Source: Colocasia esculenta (lineage: Eukaryota; Streptophyta; Magnoliopsida; Alismatales; Araceae). Taken from it: 64,000 nucleotides of DNA. The notes under the pieces are model-generated. The model had not been told where the DNA came from and did no database searches. It was given only the letters and a program-made list of their open reading frames with translations. Shown piece by piece: positions 48,476 to 59,213 of the stretch. Location of the stretch: NCBI GenBank assembly GCA_014218235.1, contig CM024759.1, forward strand, positions 76,839,079 to 76,903,078. The letters run 5' to 3'. Position 1 is the stretch's first letter, and every line of letters starts with the position of its first letter. The translations under genes and the position numbers were made by a program.

Positions 48476-50322
48476 TGTAAGGTCTAGGGTTCTTATTGGA
48501 TCCTTATTGGGTCTGTAGTGGTTCTGTGTGGTCGACGACAAGACCATTGTCGTTGACTTGGGGTTGACGGCCAGGGCTTGCCGTTGAGTCAGAGTCAGCG
48601 TCCAGCGATGTGGACGTCTGAGCTTGAACTCAACGACAAGCTATGTGGACGTCAATCTGTAGGCGGTTCAGTTGGCGGCCAGAGATGTTGACGTCGACTA
48701 ACCAGTCCTGTTGAAATAGGGCAGCCCGAGAGCAGAGCTTCTTCTTCTCCTTTCCTCTCCTTCCCTCCACCTTGGCTTTTCTTGATTTCTGCAGCTTCTA
48801 TTGGGTGATTTGAGCTCGTGGGAAGCCCCTGGATCGTGTGGCGTTGCTAGATCGGGCGGGAAACGCGGGATTTCGGTGTAATTCGCGCGGAGTCTTCAGG
48901 GAGATCCGACGCGATTGGTGGCTGTTTGGGGATTGTTTAAGCTTTATGAGGTAGGGACTTAACCCCAATAACCCTCCCCAGCAAACCAGCATGTCCAATT
49001 AAGCAAATTGGTGTGTAATTTATGGTTTAGGGTTTGGGTTGTATCATGCCGGGATTTGGGTAAATTAGACAATCTAAGTGTTAGAATGTTTAGTTTAGAT
49101 GTTCTGGTAGTGTAAACTGATGTGAGGAAGTGTTTCCCTCCATCAGTCGGAGTTTAGTTAAGTGTTTCTGCTCTTTTGGGATTGATTCGGTTCAGTTCTG
49201 GGTATGGGGAGCTGAAGATATGAACGTCCACATCTGTTGACGTTGAGATCTTCAGGGATGATTTAAACGACAAGGTCGATTGCCGTTTAGTTCTTGTTAA
49301 CGACATGAGGGTTGCCGTTTACCCCATGTTGGCGGCAATCGATGTGGCCGTTTATATCCTGTCTCCCAGCAGACTTGAGTTGTGTGTTTAGAGGCGATTG
49401 ACATGTGATGTCCGCCCTATTAGCACAAGTGGGCCAGGCTTAGAGTGTGACTCCGCCTGTGCTTTTGAGTAATTGTTTGTAGCACGAGGTGTTTACTTAC
49501 TGTACGGGGTTTCAGACGTTGAGTGTGTTCCGTCTGTTGTACGCACGTTGCGTTACCGTGTACCCGTTTCTGTTGTGTTACCTAGACGTGGGTGCGACTC
49601 CGTCTAGACGACTAGTGTGTGGTTGCTCCCCGCTAGTGAGCCGGGACATCGAGTGCGACTCTGTCCTGTGCGTACTCCTTGTGGTGGTTTTGAGCCGGTC
49701 TCCGTGGAGCCCCTTCTCTACCGCTAGGGTCAAGCGTAGGGGAAAAACCGGTCGTGGACCAGACGCGAGAGAGAGCGTCTGTAGTGTGCACACGTGGCTG
49801 GGGTTGAGAGCCTCTGTGGTGACGGGACGCCGAGCCACAGACCCTAGCTGAGTCCTACTTGCTGTGTGTGTGAGTGTGTGTTACTGAGCCGCGTGGTTTA
49901 CAGTTTTGTGTGTGGTGCGACGTATACTTACTTTCAGTTTTTACTTTCCGCACTTAGACTGTTACCGGTGGGGTTACTTTTCCCTACTGGGTCTCTTTCT
50001 TGAGACTCACTCCCTTCCCTTTCAGGCGGGTCTTCGTCGACTCCCGTTCCAGGCGAGTCTAGCCACTCCGGTGTTGGTGCTCCCTAGCTGCAGTGAGTAG
50101 TACTTTTTATTGTACTTATGTACTCTGTACTTTGCTCAGACTCTGAGATTGTATATGATATGTTCATATAGTGAAATTTTACTGCTTTGCATGGTGTGTA
50201 TCTTCTTACATATAGTCTCCTCGAACTTTCACTTCCTACCCTTCCGAGCTTGTCTCGTGGGTTAGCGGGTCAGAATTCGGGTTACTGGTTGTTACTGGTA
50301 ATGCGGATTCTGGGTCGTTACA
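48476..50322 (+). mobile_element. Solo LTR D (1,847 bp)
   Basis: TGTAAGGTCTAGGG...TCTGGGTCGTTACA, flanked by exact GCTAG (48471-48475 and 50323-50327). Word clusters of the type TTGACGTC / GTGGACGTC / AACGACAA / TGGCGGC lie at 48525-48715 and 49225-49380. A donor-like TTATGAG|GTAGGG is at 48951 and an acceptor-like TTCCCTTTCAG at 50025. No PBS or internal region. Confidence 0.92.
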
Positions 50323-50327
50323 GCTAG

Positions 50328-50869
50328 GCTCTGAATCGCGTCTGGGCGGCACGCCGCGATTTGTAAGGTGAATCAAATCTCTGTCGAAATTTGATCTTGA
50401 TTTGACTACTTATAAAACGCGGCGTCTGACATGGACGCGATTTCAACAAACATCATGATTACCGACGAGATGCACCGGCTGTAGGGCCAGACTTAGGGTT
50501 TGACTTTTGAATCGCGTCCCGGAGGGTGGACGCTATTCCAATTAGAACATGTGGCTAAAAAAGCTCTTAAACGCATCGGCTTTGACTGCCGCTTTAAGGA
50601 CCTAAACGCGTCCACCATGTCCGGCGCGTTTCAGTGGGCTTTAAACGGCGTCCACTGTAGTGGACGCGAATTAATGAAGTTGTCTATGGGCCAAATTTAG
50701 CTTCCGGGGGCGCTGCCCCCGGAGAACCACATGGGGAAGCATCGAGAAAGAATGAGTGAGATCCAAAAATATTGGAAAAACACTCTTGCAAGGCAAAAAG
50801 AGGGCCATTTGTGGCATTATGGTGCAACATGAAATTTGCCCGCGGTGGAGCCAAATTCACGTGTCTACA
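50328..50869 (+). mobile_element. Family H LTR segment, 3' part
   Basis: It is dense in AATCGCGTC / AAACGCGTCC / GACGCGAT words (50330-50670), including the palindrome GCGTCCACTGTAGTGGACGC at 50648-50667, and ends with the family 3' end CACGTGTCTACA at about 50867. Confidence 0.6.
50703..50723. repeat. Perfect hairpin TCCGGGGGC-GCT-GCCCCCGGA
   Basis: Nine-base arms with a three-base loop inside the H LTR, about 140 bp before its end. It could mark a 3'-end or RNA structure, but nothing else supports this. Confidence 0.8.
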
Positions 50870-51530
50870 CCCCTTCCAGCGAGTTGTGAGGGTCAAATCA
50901 AAGGGGAGATGAGGCCAGATCTCCACCTCGAGTGTTGAAACTTCGCCCTCCAATCCACAACAGCCATGCCTCCAGGAGATGCAGCGTCGACGAGCTTTTC
51001 TCTTTCCATTCAAGCCATGTGTCATCCATCCAAGGGGAAGCCACCCTCTCTCTCTCTCTTTCTATTTTTTTTTATCATTATTTATACTTCAACCTATTCA
51101 ATCTCCCTCTTGCTCCCACGAGAGCGCTTTTTTTTTTCTTTAAATCAATCAACACATGCACTGTTTATTCAATTCTTCATGCATGCACACCCACCTATCT
51201 CATAGGGGTTTAAAAGACACAAACAATGTGTGTGTTTTTTTCCATGCTCTCTTGTTCATCTTATTTTAATAATTTGATTTTACACGACTTGGTAATTAAT
51301 CCATATCCTTTTATTTGTGTTTTTATGCAAGGGTATTCAAATAAGCCTTCTACCTCGGCTGGTCAAGTTGTGGAAGAAGGAGCGAACCTACACTCCACGC
51401 AATCTCCTCCCTTTAAAGGTATTTTTTGCGATCACATTTTTATTTTATTTACTCCTTTGAGGCTCACGCATCTCTAGCGACCACATCCTCCCATTTCTTA
51501 GCATTGTGCGCTCTCATACATATTTATTAT
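50870..51530 (-). mobile_element. Family H LTR segment, reversed
   Basis: It starts mid-LTR: GCGAGTTGTGAGGGTC...GAGATC...CTCGAGTGTTGAA is the reverse complement of 42555-42610. It proceeds to CATAGGGGTTTAAAAG (reverse of 42190) and CTCGGCTGGTCAAG...GCAATCTCCTCCC (reverse of the 30390/42045 region). Confidence 0.55.
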
Positions 51531-51735
51531 TTATTATTATTATTATTTTCTATCTATTCTTTGTGGGACGAAAGTCCACATCCACACCTACACAATAATA
51601 TTTCCACACCATACAACACAACGATAAATCAATAAGAAACCAAGGGCCAACTACCAACAATGGGTTTGAGTTGTGATTGAGACTAAGTAAATCTTCTTTC
51701 TTCTATATTCACATGAACCTTGCTCTGATACCAAC
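51531..51735 (-). mobile_element. 5' interior of a B-family element with PBS
   Basis: On the minus strand, directly after the B3 LTR, comes GTTGGTATCAGAGC, whose TGGTATCAGAGC (51722-51733) complements initiator-Met tRNA. A short leader follows before H sequence takes over. It shows that B-family LTRs belong to tRNA-iMet-primed retrotransposons. Confidence 0.75.
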
Positions 51736-53689
51736 TGTAGTGGTCCTCGTCGTTCGAACCCGTTAACCCAATAACGAACTCGATCAACCCGACTCTGCCT
51801 TCTGCGAACCGGCCGAAGCCTCGTAAGGGATACCATTACAATTGTCTGTTAGATAAAAAATTAAATAAGTAGAGAATCAAGTGCTGAAAATAAAGTGTTG
51901 TAAATAAATAAAGGACAAATTAATTAGGAGTCCCTATCAAATGTTTGTCTTATTTTCTAGTCTCTGACAGAGCTGTAACTCATTACAGTAAGTGTTATCT
52001 CTTGTTACAATATACGTTAAATCCTGTTACAGGAAAGACCTTCATGTTACAACCATGGAGATCTAATTAATTAGCTCATAAATAAATCAGCGATAAAATG
52101 TTGAAAATAAATAAACGACAAATAACGCACAGGTGCACAAGCTAGTAGGGAACAACGCTATTCTCAGGTCACGAAGTCTGGTTCGTGACACTAGCAACAG
52201 ACCTGGACAAACAACACAAACTACCCGTCAGTCTCGTAGCTACAGATGAAAAGTCCAATTGCGGCTCCACCACTACAAGTACAATAAACTTTGGAGTCCA
52301 ACCAACACAACCTATAGACAACCAAACTGCAGACCCATGCTTGACACACCTCTAAGGGTTTCAGTGCCTCTATAGTGAGGCTATGAAACACTGGACTAGC
52401 TGGGGTCCAATATGTCTCTCGGTATCCGTTCTCCAACCACGAGTGTATTACAAGGCAACTGAACTGAAAGCCAACTACACCACAAGTCGCTGCCCCACCA
52501 CTGTCTTTCCCTCAGCCGAACGTACAACTCGATAGACGAGTGAGGTGTGTAGGAAGACAACATAGACCTCTACGATACACACAATATTAGGACAAATCCC
52601 GAGCACTAGCGTGCCTAGCTTACAAATAACATGGGGTACCCAACTAGAGAGGCATTTATAGTAAGTGTCGAACCACCAAGCTCGACCATAGACGATTTTA
52701 CTAACGATGTTGTTCATTTTATCGTGAAGCATGTTTAGATAACATCAGGAATGCCCGCAAGTACTAAACTAATAAGTGAATACCAGAAACCAAGGTCCAA
52801 GGGACCCACATTACAACCAAGAAGCCTAACAACCTCGAGAGCTAGAACAAGGCAGGGTGGATGGTCGCGTTAAGAATGCGACACTCCGATGCATCGCGTT
52901 TTGAATGAGAACACGTCAGGGGCATAGGCTGTGTTCTGAATGCGACCACCTAGCCTGTCCTGTTCTCAAGCAGAATGCCCAATACACAAGTTCCAACCGG
53001 AAATCTCCATAAAACTACATTTCCACACTCATACACCCACTGTGAACAACTATTCCAATGAGGAAACATGCATATACTACAAAAGTACCATTCCTACGCA
53101 TCCAACCACGCAAACCACACAAGAAAACAAGAGAATTCTCCTACCTACACGAAGAACATGAAGAACGACGCTCGATCGATGTTTCCCGCATTTTGGTCAT
53201 CCTCCTCGATTGGAAAGCACGCCAAAACACAAGCTCCCGTGCCGAAATCGCCACAGGCCACCTTTGGAACGCTCACCTCAGCTGAACAAGGCTGTTTGCC
53301 CTATTTGGCCGACAAACTGGGTTTAATGCCTCAGAATTGAGAATGCATCGGGGGCTGCCATCGTATTTAGAATGCAACTTATTTGGTCGTCGTGTTCATG
53401 AACGCAACTCCACGAGGTAGCTCGGTGCGCGCCACACCTCGCACATGTGGCCGAAGAATCAAAACATACGGTACTGAGATAGCGACGTATATGAAGGTCG
53501 CATTATGAACACAACGTCCTTCCAAGTCGCGTTCTCAACCAGAGAAATTTGGTGCCATGTGGGCCCAAATTCCCGGCCCACACACTCACACAACCTACTA
53601 TGGCTCAAAACATTGCTCAATGGCCACACATTGACCCAAAATTCACACAAAACTCAATAAATGAGGATTTGAACGAGCACGACGTTACA
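51736..53689 (-). mobile_element. 5' LTR B3 of a truncated B-family element
   Basis: On the minus strand it runs TGTAACGTCGTGCTCG...GACCACTACA and is followed by the PBS, so it is a 5' LTR and not a solo LTR. The flanks CCAAC/ATTAA do not match, as expected for one LTR of a longer element; the 3' LTR was not found. GCGTT/GCGAC words lie at 53345-53540 and 52860-52960. A donor-like GTAG|GTAGGAG is at about 53144. Confidence 0.82.
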
Positions 53690-54533
53690 ATTAAATAGTT
53701 TGACATGTAAGATTTCCCGATCGGATTATAATACTTACTAATTATTTGAATTAGATTATTTGTTAAAGATATGGTTTAAGGTTCAAATGCAACATTACAA
53801 AATCAAGTCACCATGGATGCTAACCTATTTTTGTTGAGATATATAACATTATGTTTTTACCAGAAGCTTTTAAAAGGATTTGAACTGCATGACCAGTGTG
53901 GCTCAGATTCGGTAAGGTTACAGTTCGGTAGCGTATCAGATTGAACCGTGCCGTCTGAGTGTGATGTGGTCGCTACACCCCAGTCCATTAAATAGTGGGT
54001 GTGCTGACGTGTAGAGTTTGTCTTTGGTATGGTATGGTATGGTACAGGTGTATCGCATTGATACGGAATAGTGCCTCTAATTATGACTTCAAGTTATTGA
54101 TCTCCCAGTCACAAATCTAGTGATTACTTTTCAAATTATTTTTTTTATTTACAATTTTTTTTTATAAAAACCTTTTTACGCTTATTTGTTAAAAATATTC
54201 TTCGCACCTGTGTATCTATTTTGAAGTAATGATCACCGTCTCATGTCTTCTAACGAAGCATTTGTCTTATTGATATCGATCGTCATAAATATGAGAGATG
54301 CTTAATAATTCTTAATTAGATTATTATGTCTTGAGTATTAAACAAAAATAAGAGACTAAGTTCTAATCTACAGGCTAACCACTAAATCACTTTTTGAGTA
54401 TTAAATAAAAATAGAGTTGTTTCTAGGAAAAGAAAAAAAAATTGGGTCTAGATAACATACTTAACTAAAAGTTAATTGAAAGTTTTATATGGACTAGAAA
54501 TTAAGAGAAAAATTTAATTTATACACAACTGAT
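53690..54533. other. No gene recognised; hAT-like GC words
   Basis: At 53905-54080 CGGTAGCGTATCAG, GAACCGTGCCG and a (GGTAT)n run resemble hAT subterminal sequence, so a decayed element end is possible. The rest is AT-rich without coding potential. Confidence 0.35.
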
Positions 54534-56182
54534 CAAAGGTTCGCCGTATCGTCTGGATCGACTGTGCCGTATTTTTCGTGGGAATGTACGGTACCATACC
54601 GTATCGTACCGCTGAGATACGGTGGGAAAATGACTTGTTTGATTTATTTTTTTAGTTTTGTGACTTGATGAATATTTAAAATGATTAAACTTCAAAAGAA
54701 AACTCTCCATCCAAACTCAAGATAGACTTTCCATCTCTTCTCATACATACACCATTTCTCTCTCATATCCTCCAGAACTATCAGAGATATTACGCCTTCT
54801 ACAGTCTAAAAAGGGGTTGATATGCTCACGATGTCTTCATCAAAATTGTTCTATTCCTTTTCAGCTTCGTCTTTAAAGTGGAATCACTTCAATTGGTGGT
54901 CTATGTCCAAAGTTACAGTAGATTATTCTTTACATTCTCTCTCATATCATGATCTATATATATATATGATTATCATGCCTTCCACATCTCAAACGAGGAT
55001 ATATCTCTTCGAGACTTCTTCATGAAAGTTGCTCCCCACGACTTTCTCTACAAGCTCCAACTAGAATCATATCAAATGAATGTCTGTGCTTAAAGATACA
55101 GTAGATTATTCTTGACATTCTCTCTCACATCGCGATCCAAACTAGCAATGAGTGCGACCTCTCTACAGTCTGAACGATGATGATCTAATCTTTGGGCTCT
55201 TCATGAAAGTTGTTCATGATATGACCAAGGTATTCAATTAGATCAACACCAACAATTCGAAAACAGAAACAAAACTATAACGTCTTAAAATGTATAATAA
55301 AATATTAATATGACACTAAGAAATTAAAAGAGATAGTAAATTATATGTAAGATATGATCATTATATAAAACATAATTATCTTTAATTTTAGAATATTTCA
55401 TATTATTCATATAATTTGGTACTATCTTTGATTGTGTGCATTTCAACGGGACGACATTCAGTTCCAAAAATAAAGTCAAATCTAAAGTCATCATAATTAC
55501 TAGAAAAATATACTGATTTTAAAAATATAAAATATCAAGAATTATTGATGCATAGATGTTCAGAGTAAGTCGACTTAATGATTTTTGAGATAATTTTTAC
55601 TTGACTAAAATTAATTTAAAAAATTAAACTATAATTACTATAATTTGTATCATCTCTTATTTAGTTTATGTTTAAAATTTTATCTTAATTAGACACCATT
55701 TAGGCCCCTTAAGCACACACATGATTTGTCGCGGTACGGCGAGCCCTATGTGCACTTCAACGGGACGACATTTGGTTCCGAAAATAAAGTCAAATTTGAA
55801 GTCATCATAATTACTAGAAAAATATATTGATTCTAAAAATATAAATATCATGAGTTATTGATGCATAGATGTTGAGATTAAGTTGACCTAATGATTTTTG
55901 GGATAATTTTTACTTGAAAACAATTAATTAAAAAATTAAATTACTATAATTTGTATCATATATTAATTAACTTATGTTTGAAATTTCATCTCAATTAGAC
56001 ACCATTAAAAGTTAATTTAAAAAATTAAACTAAAATTACGATAATTTGTATCATCTCTTAATTAGTTTATATTTAAAATTTCATCTAAAAAAAAGGCCTG
56101 CCATGGACTGGACCGTACCGGTCCGTGGCAAACCGTGGCGTGCCGTTGCGGCACGCCCGAGTAACCCGTTTGGCCAACCGTG
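54534..56182. mobile_element. Non-autonomous hAT-like element
   Basis: The left end CAAAGGTTCGCCGTATCG matches the right-end TIR of the element at 6485-8070, so the two lie in opposite orientation. The right end, GGACCGTACCGGTCC...GGCCAACCGTG, matches that element's left end in style. The flanks CAACTGAT and GATCTGAT agree at six of eight positions, a plausible aged 8-bp duplication. The inside holds two full copies (55440-55715 and 55750-56010) and one partial copy of the module of about 300 bp. No transposase. Confidence 0.7.
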
Positions 56183-56734
56183 ATCTGATCTGATGTTTTA
56201 ATCAACAAATTTATTTTGCTATTTGATTGTCGTTTGATTATTTATCATGTGTGTTTATATAGCAAAAAAATAAAATAAAACTATATAACTTAATTTTTTG
56301 AATGAAAAATGTATTTAATTTTTTATCATCAATTTCAACGATCAAATAATAAAATTGTCGACTACTCAAATATAGTTCTTAGTGTTATCAAATAATAAAT
56401 CGACAGTTTTTATTTGACTATTTAAAGGATTGAATAGTAAATATGTTGCTCTCTCAAATATTGTCCTTGGTGTTATCAAATACAATCTAACTATTGGAGT
56501 ACCATTCACATTAATTATTTTGACTCTTCCATTGGTCAATATATCTAACAACATGATCCTTTATTAATATGTCTAACATGCATTATTGCACAGAGTTTTA
56601 TCTTTTTACAAGTTTTGTTCGCAAAAGAGCTGTTCTCGACATCACATATTTTTCACAGTGAGACTATGCAAATTATAAATACCTGTCCAAGAATCAGATA
56701 TTTGGCATTGTCGATTTAAGGACATTATTTATTG

Positions 56735-56783
<49 letters not shown>

Positions 56784-57066
56784 GGTCCGTATGTATAACA
56801 AGTAGTCCTAATCTCATCCCTACTCGTAATGATAGACGTAGAAATTTTGTTTAGTGACATCACTTGAATGATTTTGTTCGATGAAATCATCAAATAGGGT
56901 GGCTTAGGTTAGTGAGGCTAGTGACCCAAGTCAACGAGATCATTATAAGAATTTTCATATTTTTGAACTTAAAATTTAAAGTAAATTAAAAAAAAATTAA
57001 AAATCTAATGAGATCACAAGATTCGACAAGATCTTTCTTAGGTCCGCGGCTATTCGTGCGGCAAAC
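56183..57066. other. AT-rich intergenic DNA
   Basis: No gene seen. A (TA)n tract of about 22 units lies at 56737-56780. Short repeats of TATTTGA and TCAAATA occur at 56330-56480. Confidence 0.4.
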
Positions 57067-58010
57067 CAAAGTTCGCTGTACTATGGGAATAATCGTGTTG
57101 TATTCTTCGTGACGTGGTACGATATATGGTGGGAAAGAAATGTTGTTGATATATATATATATATATATTTAGATCAATATTTAAAATAGTTAAATTTCAA
57201 AAGAAAATAGATAAAACATAAGAACATCACATATAAAGGCTGAAAAATATAAGAAATTCAATTTAGCTATCTATGCCCAACATGATCATCTAGTGTTTAT
57301 CAAACGTTATATATGAATATACCAAAATCATCTCTTACGCATACATAAGTATATTGAAGATGTAATCATCATTTCTTACAAATCTATGCAATTCTCATAT
57401 TGTCGTCTTCACCATTCATCGACTTCTACATCTACAAGAACAATTCAGTGTGTCACTTTTACTTTTAAAAATCATTCAAAATAGTTCATATGTCATATAA
57501 TAATAGTTAATGATGATTCCATGTAGTGTTCTCATTTGGTGGTGAAATAATCAGAGTATATATGTACCAACCATCATCGCCATACTAATATTCAGAGATA
57601 TAATAGACACCATATCATCAATGCAGTGCATACAGATATAGTTGTGCGTTCCCTGGAAAGAAACTGTGACTCTTATTGGCAGTCACACATACTCTAATAG
57701 GGTATCATCGAACTCCGATAATAAAGTTAAATACGAAACCACTATAATTATAAAAAAATGTGTTGATTCAAAAAATATGAATCTCGAGAACTTTTGGGAC
57801 ACAGATATTGAGATTAACTTGATTTATTAATTTTTGAGATAATTTTCACTTAATAAAATTTTATTTTGAGAAATTAAATTAAAATCATCATAAAACTTAT
57901 CACCTTTTTATTACCTTATATTCAAAATTTTATTTTGATTGGACATTATTTGAGTGCTAAATTGAAGGACCAAATAGACCTAGAATAATTAAAATTTATT
58001 TACTTGCGTA
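57067..58010. mobile_element. hAT-like fragment
   Basis: CAAAGTTCGCTGTAC...GGTGGGAAAG...TTAAATTTCAAAAGAAAA follows the same order as the left end of the element at 54534. A single diverged copy of the shared module is at 57707-57960. The right end and target duplication are not resolved. Confidence 0.5.
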
Positions 58011-58379
58011 ACTTTTAAATGGGGAGGGCTTTTAAAATGTGGGATCCGACCGGACCGATTCGAGTCGAATCAAGTTCCTTCTAGACCTGGCTCAAATCGT
58101 ACGTATCCGAGCCGAATCGATCCGGCCCGACTCACGTGAACTTTTGTGGGTGACCTGATCGTATCAGGGCTCGCAAAAATCCTGGTGCGGTGCAATCCGT
58201 ATCCGCCCAATACACGGCGGCATGACAAAACTAGCGGCAAATACGATACGAAACATGAGGGTGGAGCCCACTTCCAAAAATTAGCCCCATCTTTTTTGCG
58301 TCGACCGCAGGGACTACGACTACGAGTATTCCCCATTCTTCACTTCAAAAGTCAAACATCCGTGTACGCTTCGACAGAT

Positions 58380-58870
58380 CCCTTCGCATTCCGCACTTCC
58401 TGCAAGAGCTGTTGTTCAAATGCGCCTTGATCAGAACGATCTGGAGAGGCGGCGACTCCCCAGTGGTGGGAGCAATGCGCCGTGGAACCCCGACTAGAAT
58501 AGAAGAATTTTCTGGGTAAATCCCATGGCAGCTGCACTCCACGCCTGCCCGGCCGGGGGGACCGCTCCCGGACAGAACCGAAATAACCGTTCGGACCGCG
58601 CGCCGCAGACGCCGATACCCGCGTGCGGCTCGCCCGGCTCTGCCGCTTTATCTCTCCCCTGTATAGCGCGTTGCTGCTTGCTTGCTGAAGGGGCCATCGC
58701 CTTCCCGGGTGCTTACTGCTTCCACCCCCCCCCCTCTCGCAGAGCTGTGGACTTCAGCTCGGACCCCTACGGAGTGTGTCGCAGGCTTCCTTTCTCCGAG
58801 CGTCTGCTCGTAATCTCCTGCTCTTTGCTGTCCGTGAGCTGCTGCTTACCTGCTTTCATTTGATCACTTT
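58380..58870 (+). promoter_or_regulatory. CpG-rich region, probable promoter and leader of the OTU gene
   Basis: The composition changes sharply from AT-rich transposon DNA to CpG-rich unique sequence with CT-rich runs (58735 and 58790-58900). This suits the promoter and 5' untranslated exon of the plus-strand gene whose ATG is at 60974. A TATA-like CTTTATCTC is at about 58646. The 112-codon frame at 58525-58863 has no recognisable domain and is probably not translated. Confidence 0.4.
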
Positions 58871-59135
58871 CTGCTATTCTTACCTTGTTCTCTTCTACAG
58901 AGTCAATTAGATCTCCTTTCATGGGTTTTCTGTCCGATTCATGTTCTTTGATGGGTCTTGTTGCCGCTGCTAGGTGTCTGTTGACTTATGTTGAATAATT
59001 AGATGCTGTTTGTTGGATGCGTGGGGGAAGGGGGGTTGGGAGCGCGCCGGTGAAGTTGAAAATGGACGAGGAACTTGCGTATGCCCTTTCTTTTTACTCT
59101 GTTTTGTTGCTATTATTTCTGATTTTGTTCCGTAG

Positions 59136-59213
59136 GACGGTGAGGATCTTCTGTATCATCTGCCGCTAGGAGAATATTTAGTGAATCCTCATGCTCTCAG
59201 CCAGTCGTTCTTC
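59136..59213 (+). other. Candidate 5' untranslated exon
   Basis: It is bounded by TTGTTCCGTAG| and |GTAAGT, both good splice signals. One frame is open through all 26 codons, but it does not resemble the OTU protein. A non-coding exon or chance signals are both possible. Confidence 0.3.

Noticed and set aside
50703..50723. GC hairpin considered as an intrinsic terminator
   Set aside because: This is eukaryotic DNA and no T-tract follows. Recorded only as an inverted repeat.
58525..58863. 112-codon ORF in the CpG-rich region
   Set aside because: No recognisable motif. It lies where a 5' untranslated leader of the OTU gene is expected, and GC-rich DNA gives long chance frames.
59059..59171. 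Short ORF beginning MDEELAYALSFY as an alternative N-terminus of the OTU protein
   Set aside because: Its frame closes after about 35 codons, and none of the available splices joins in phase to the recognised OTU exon.
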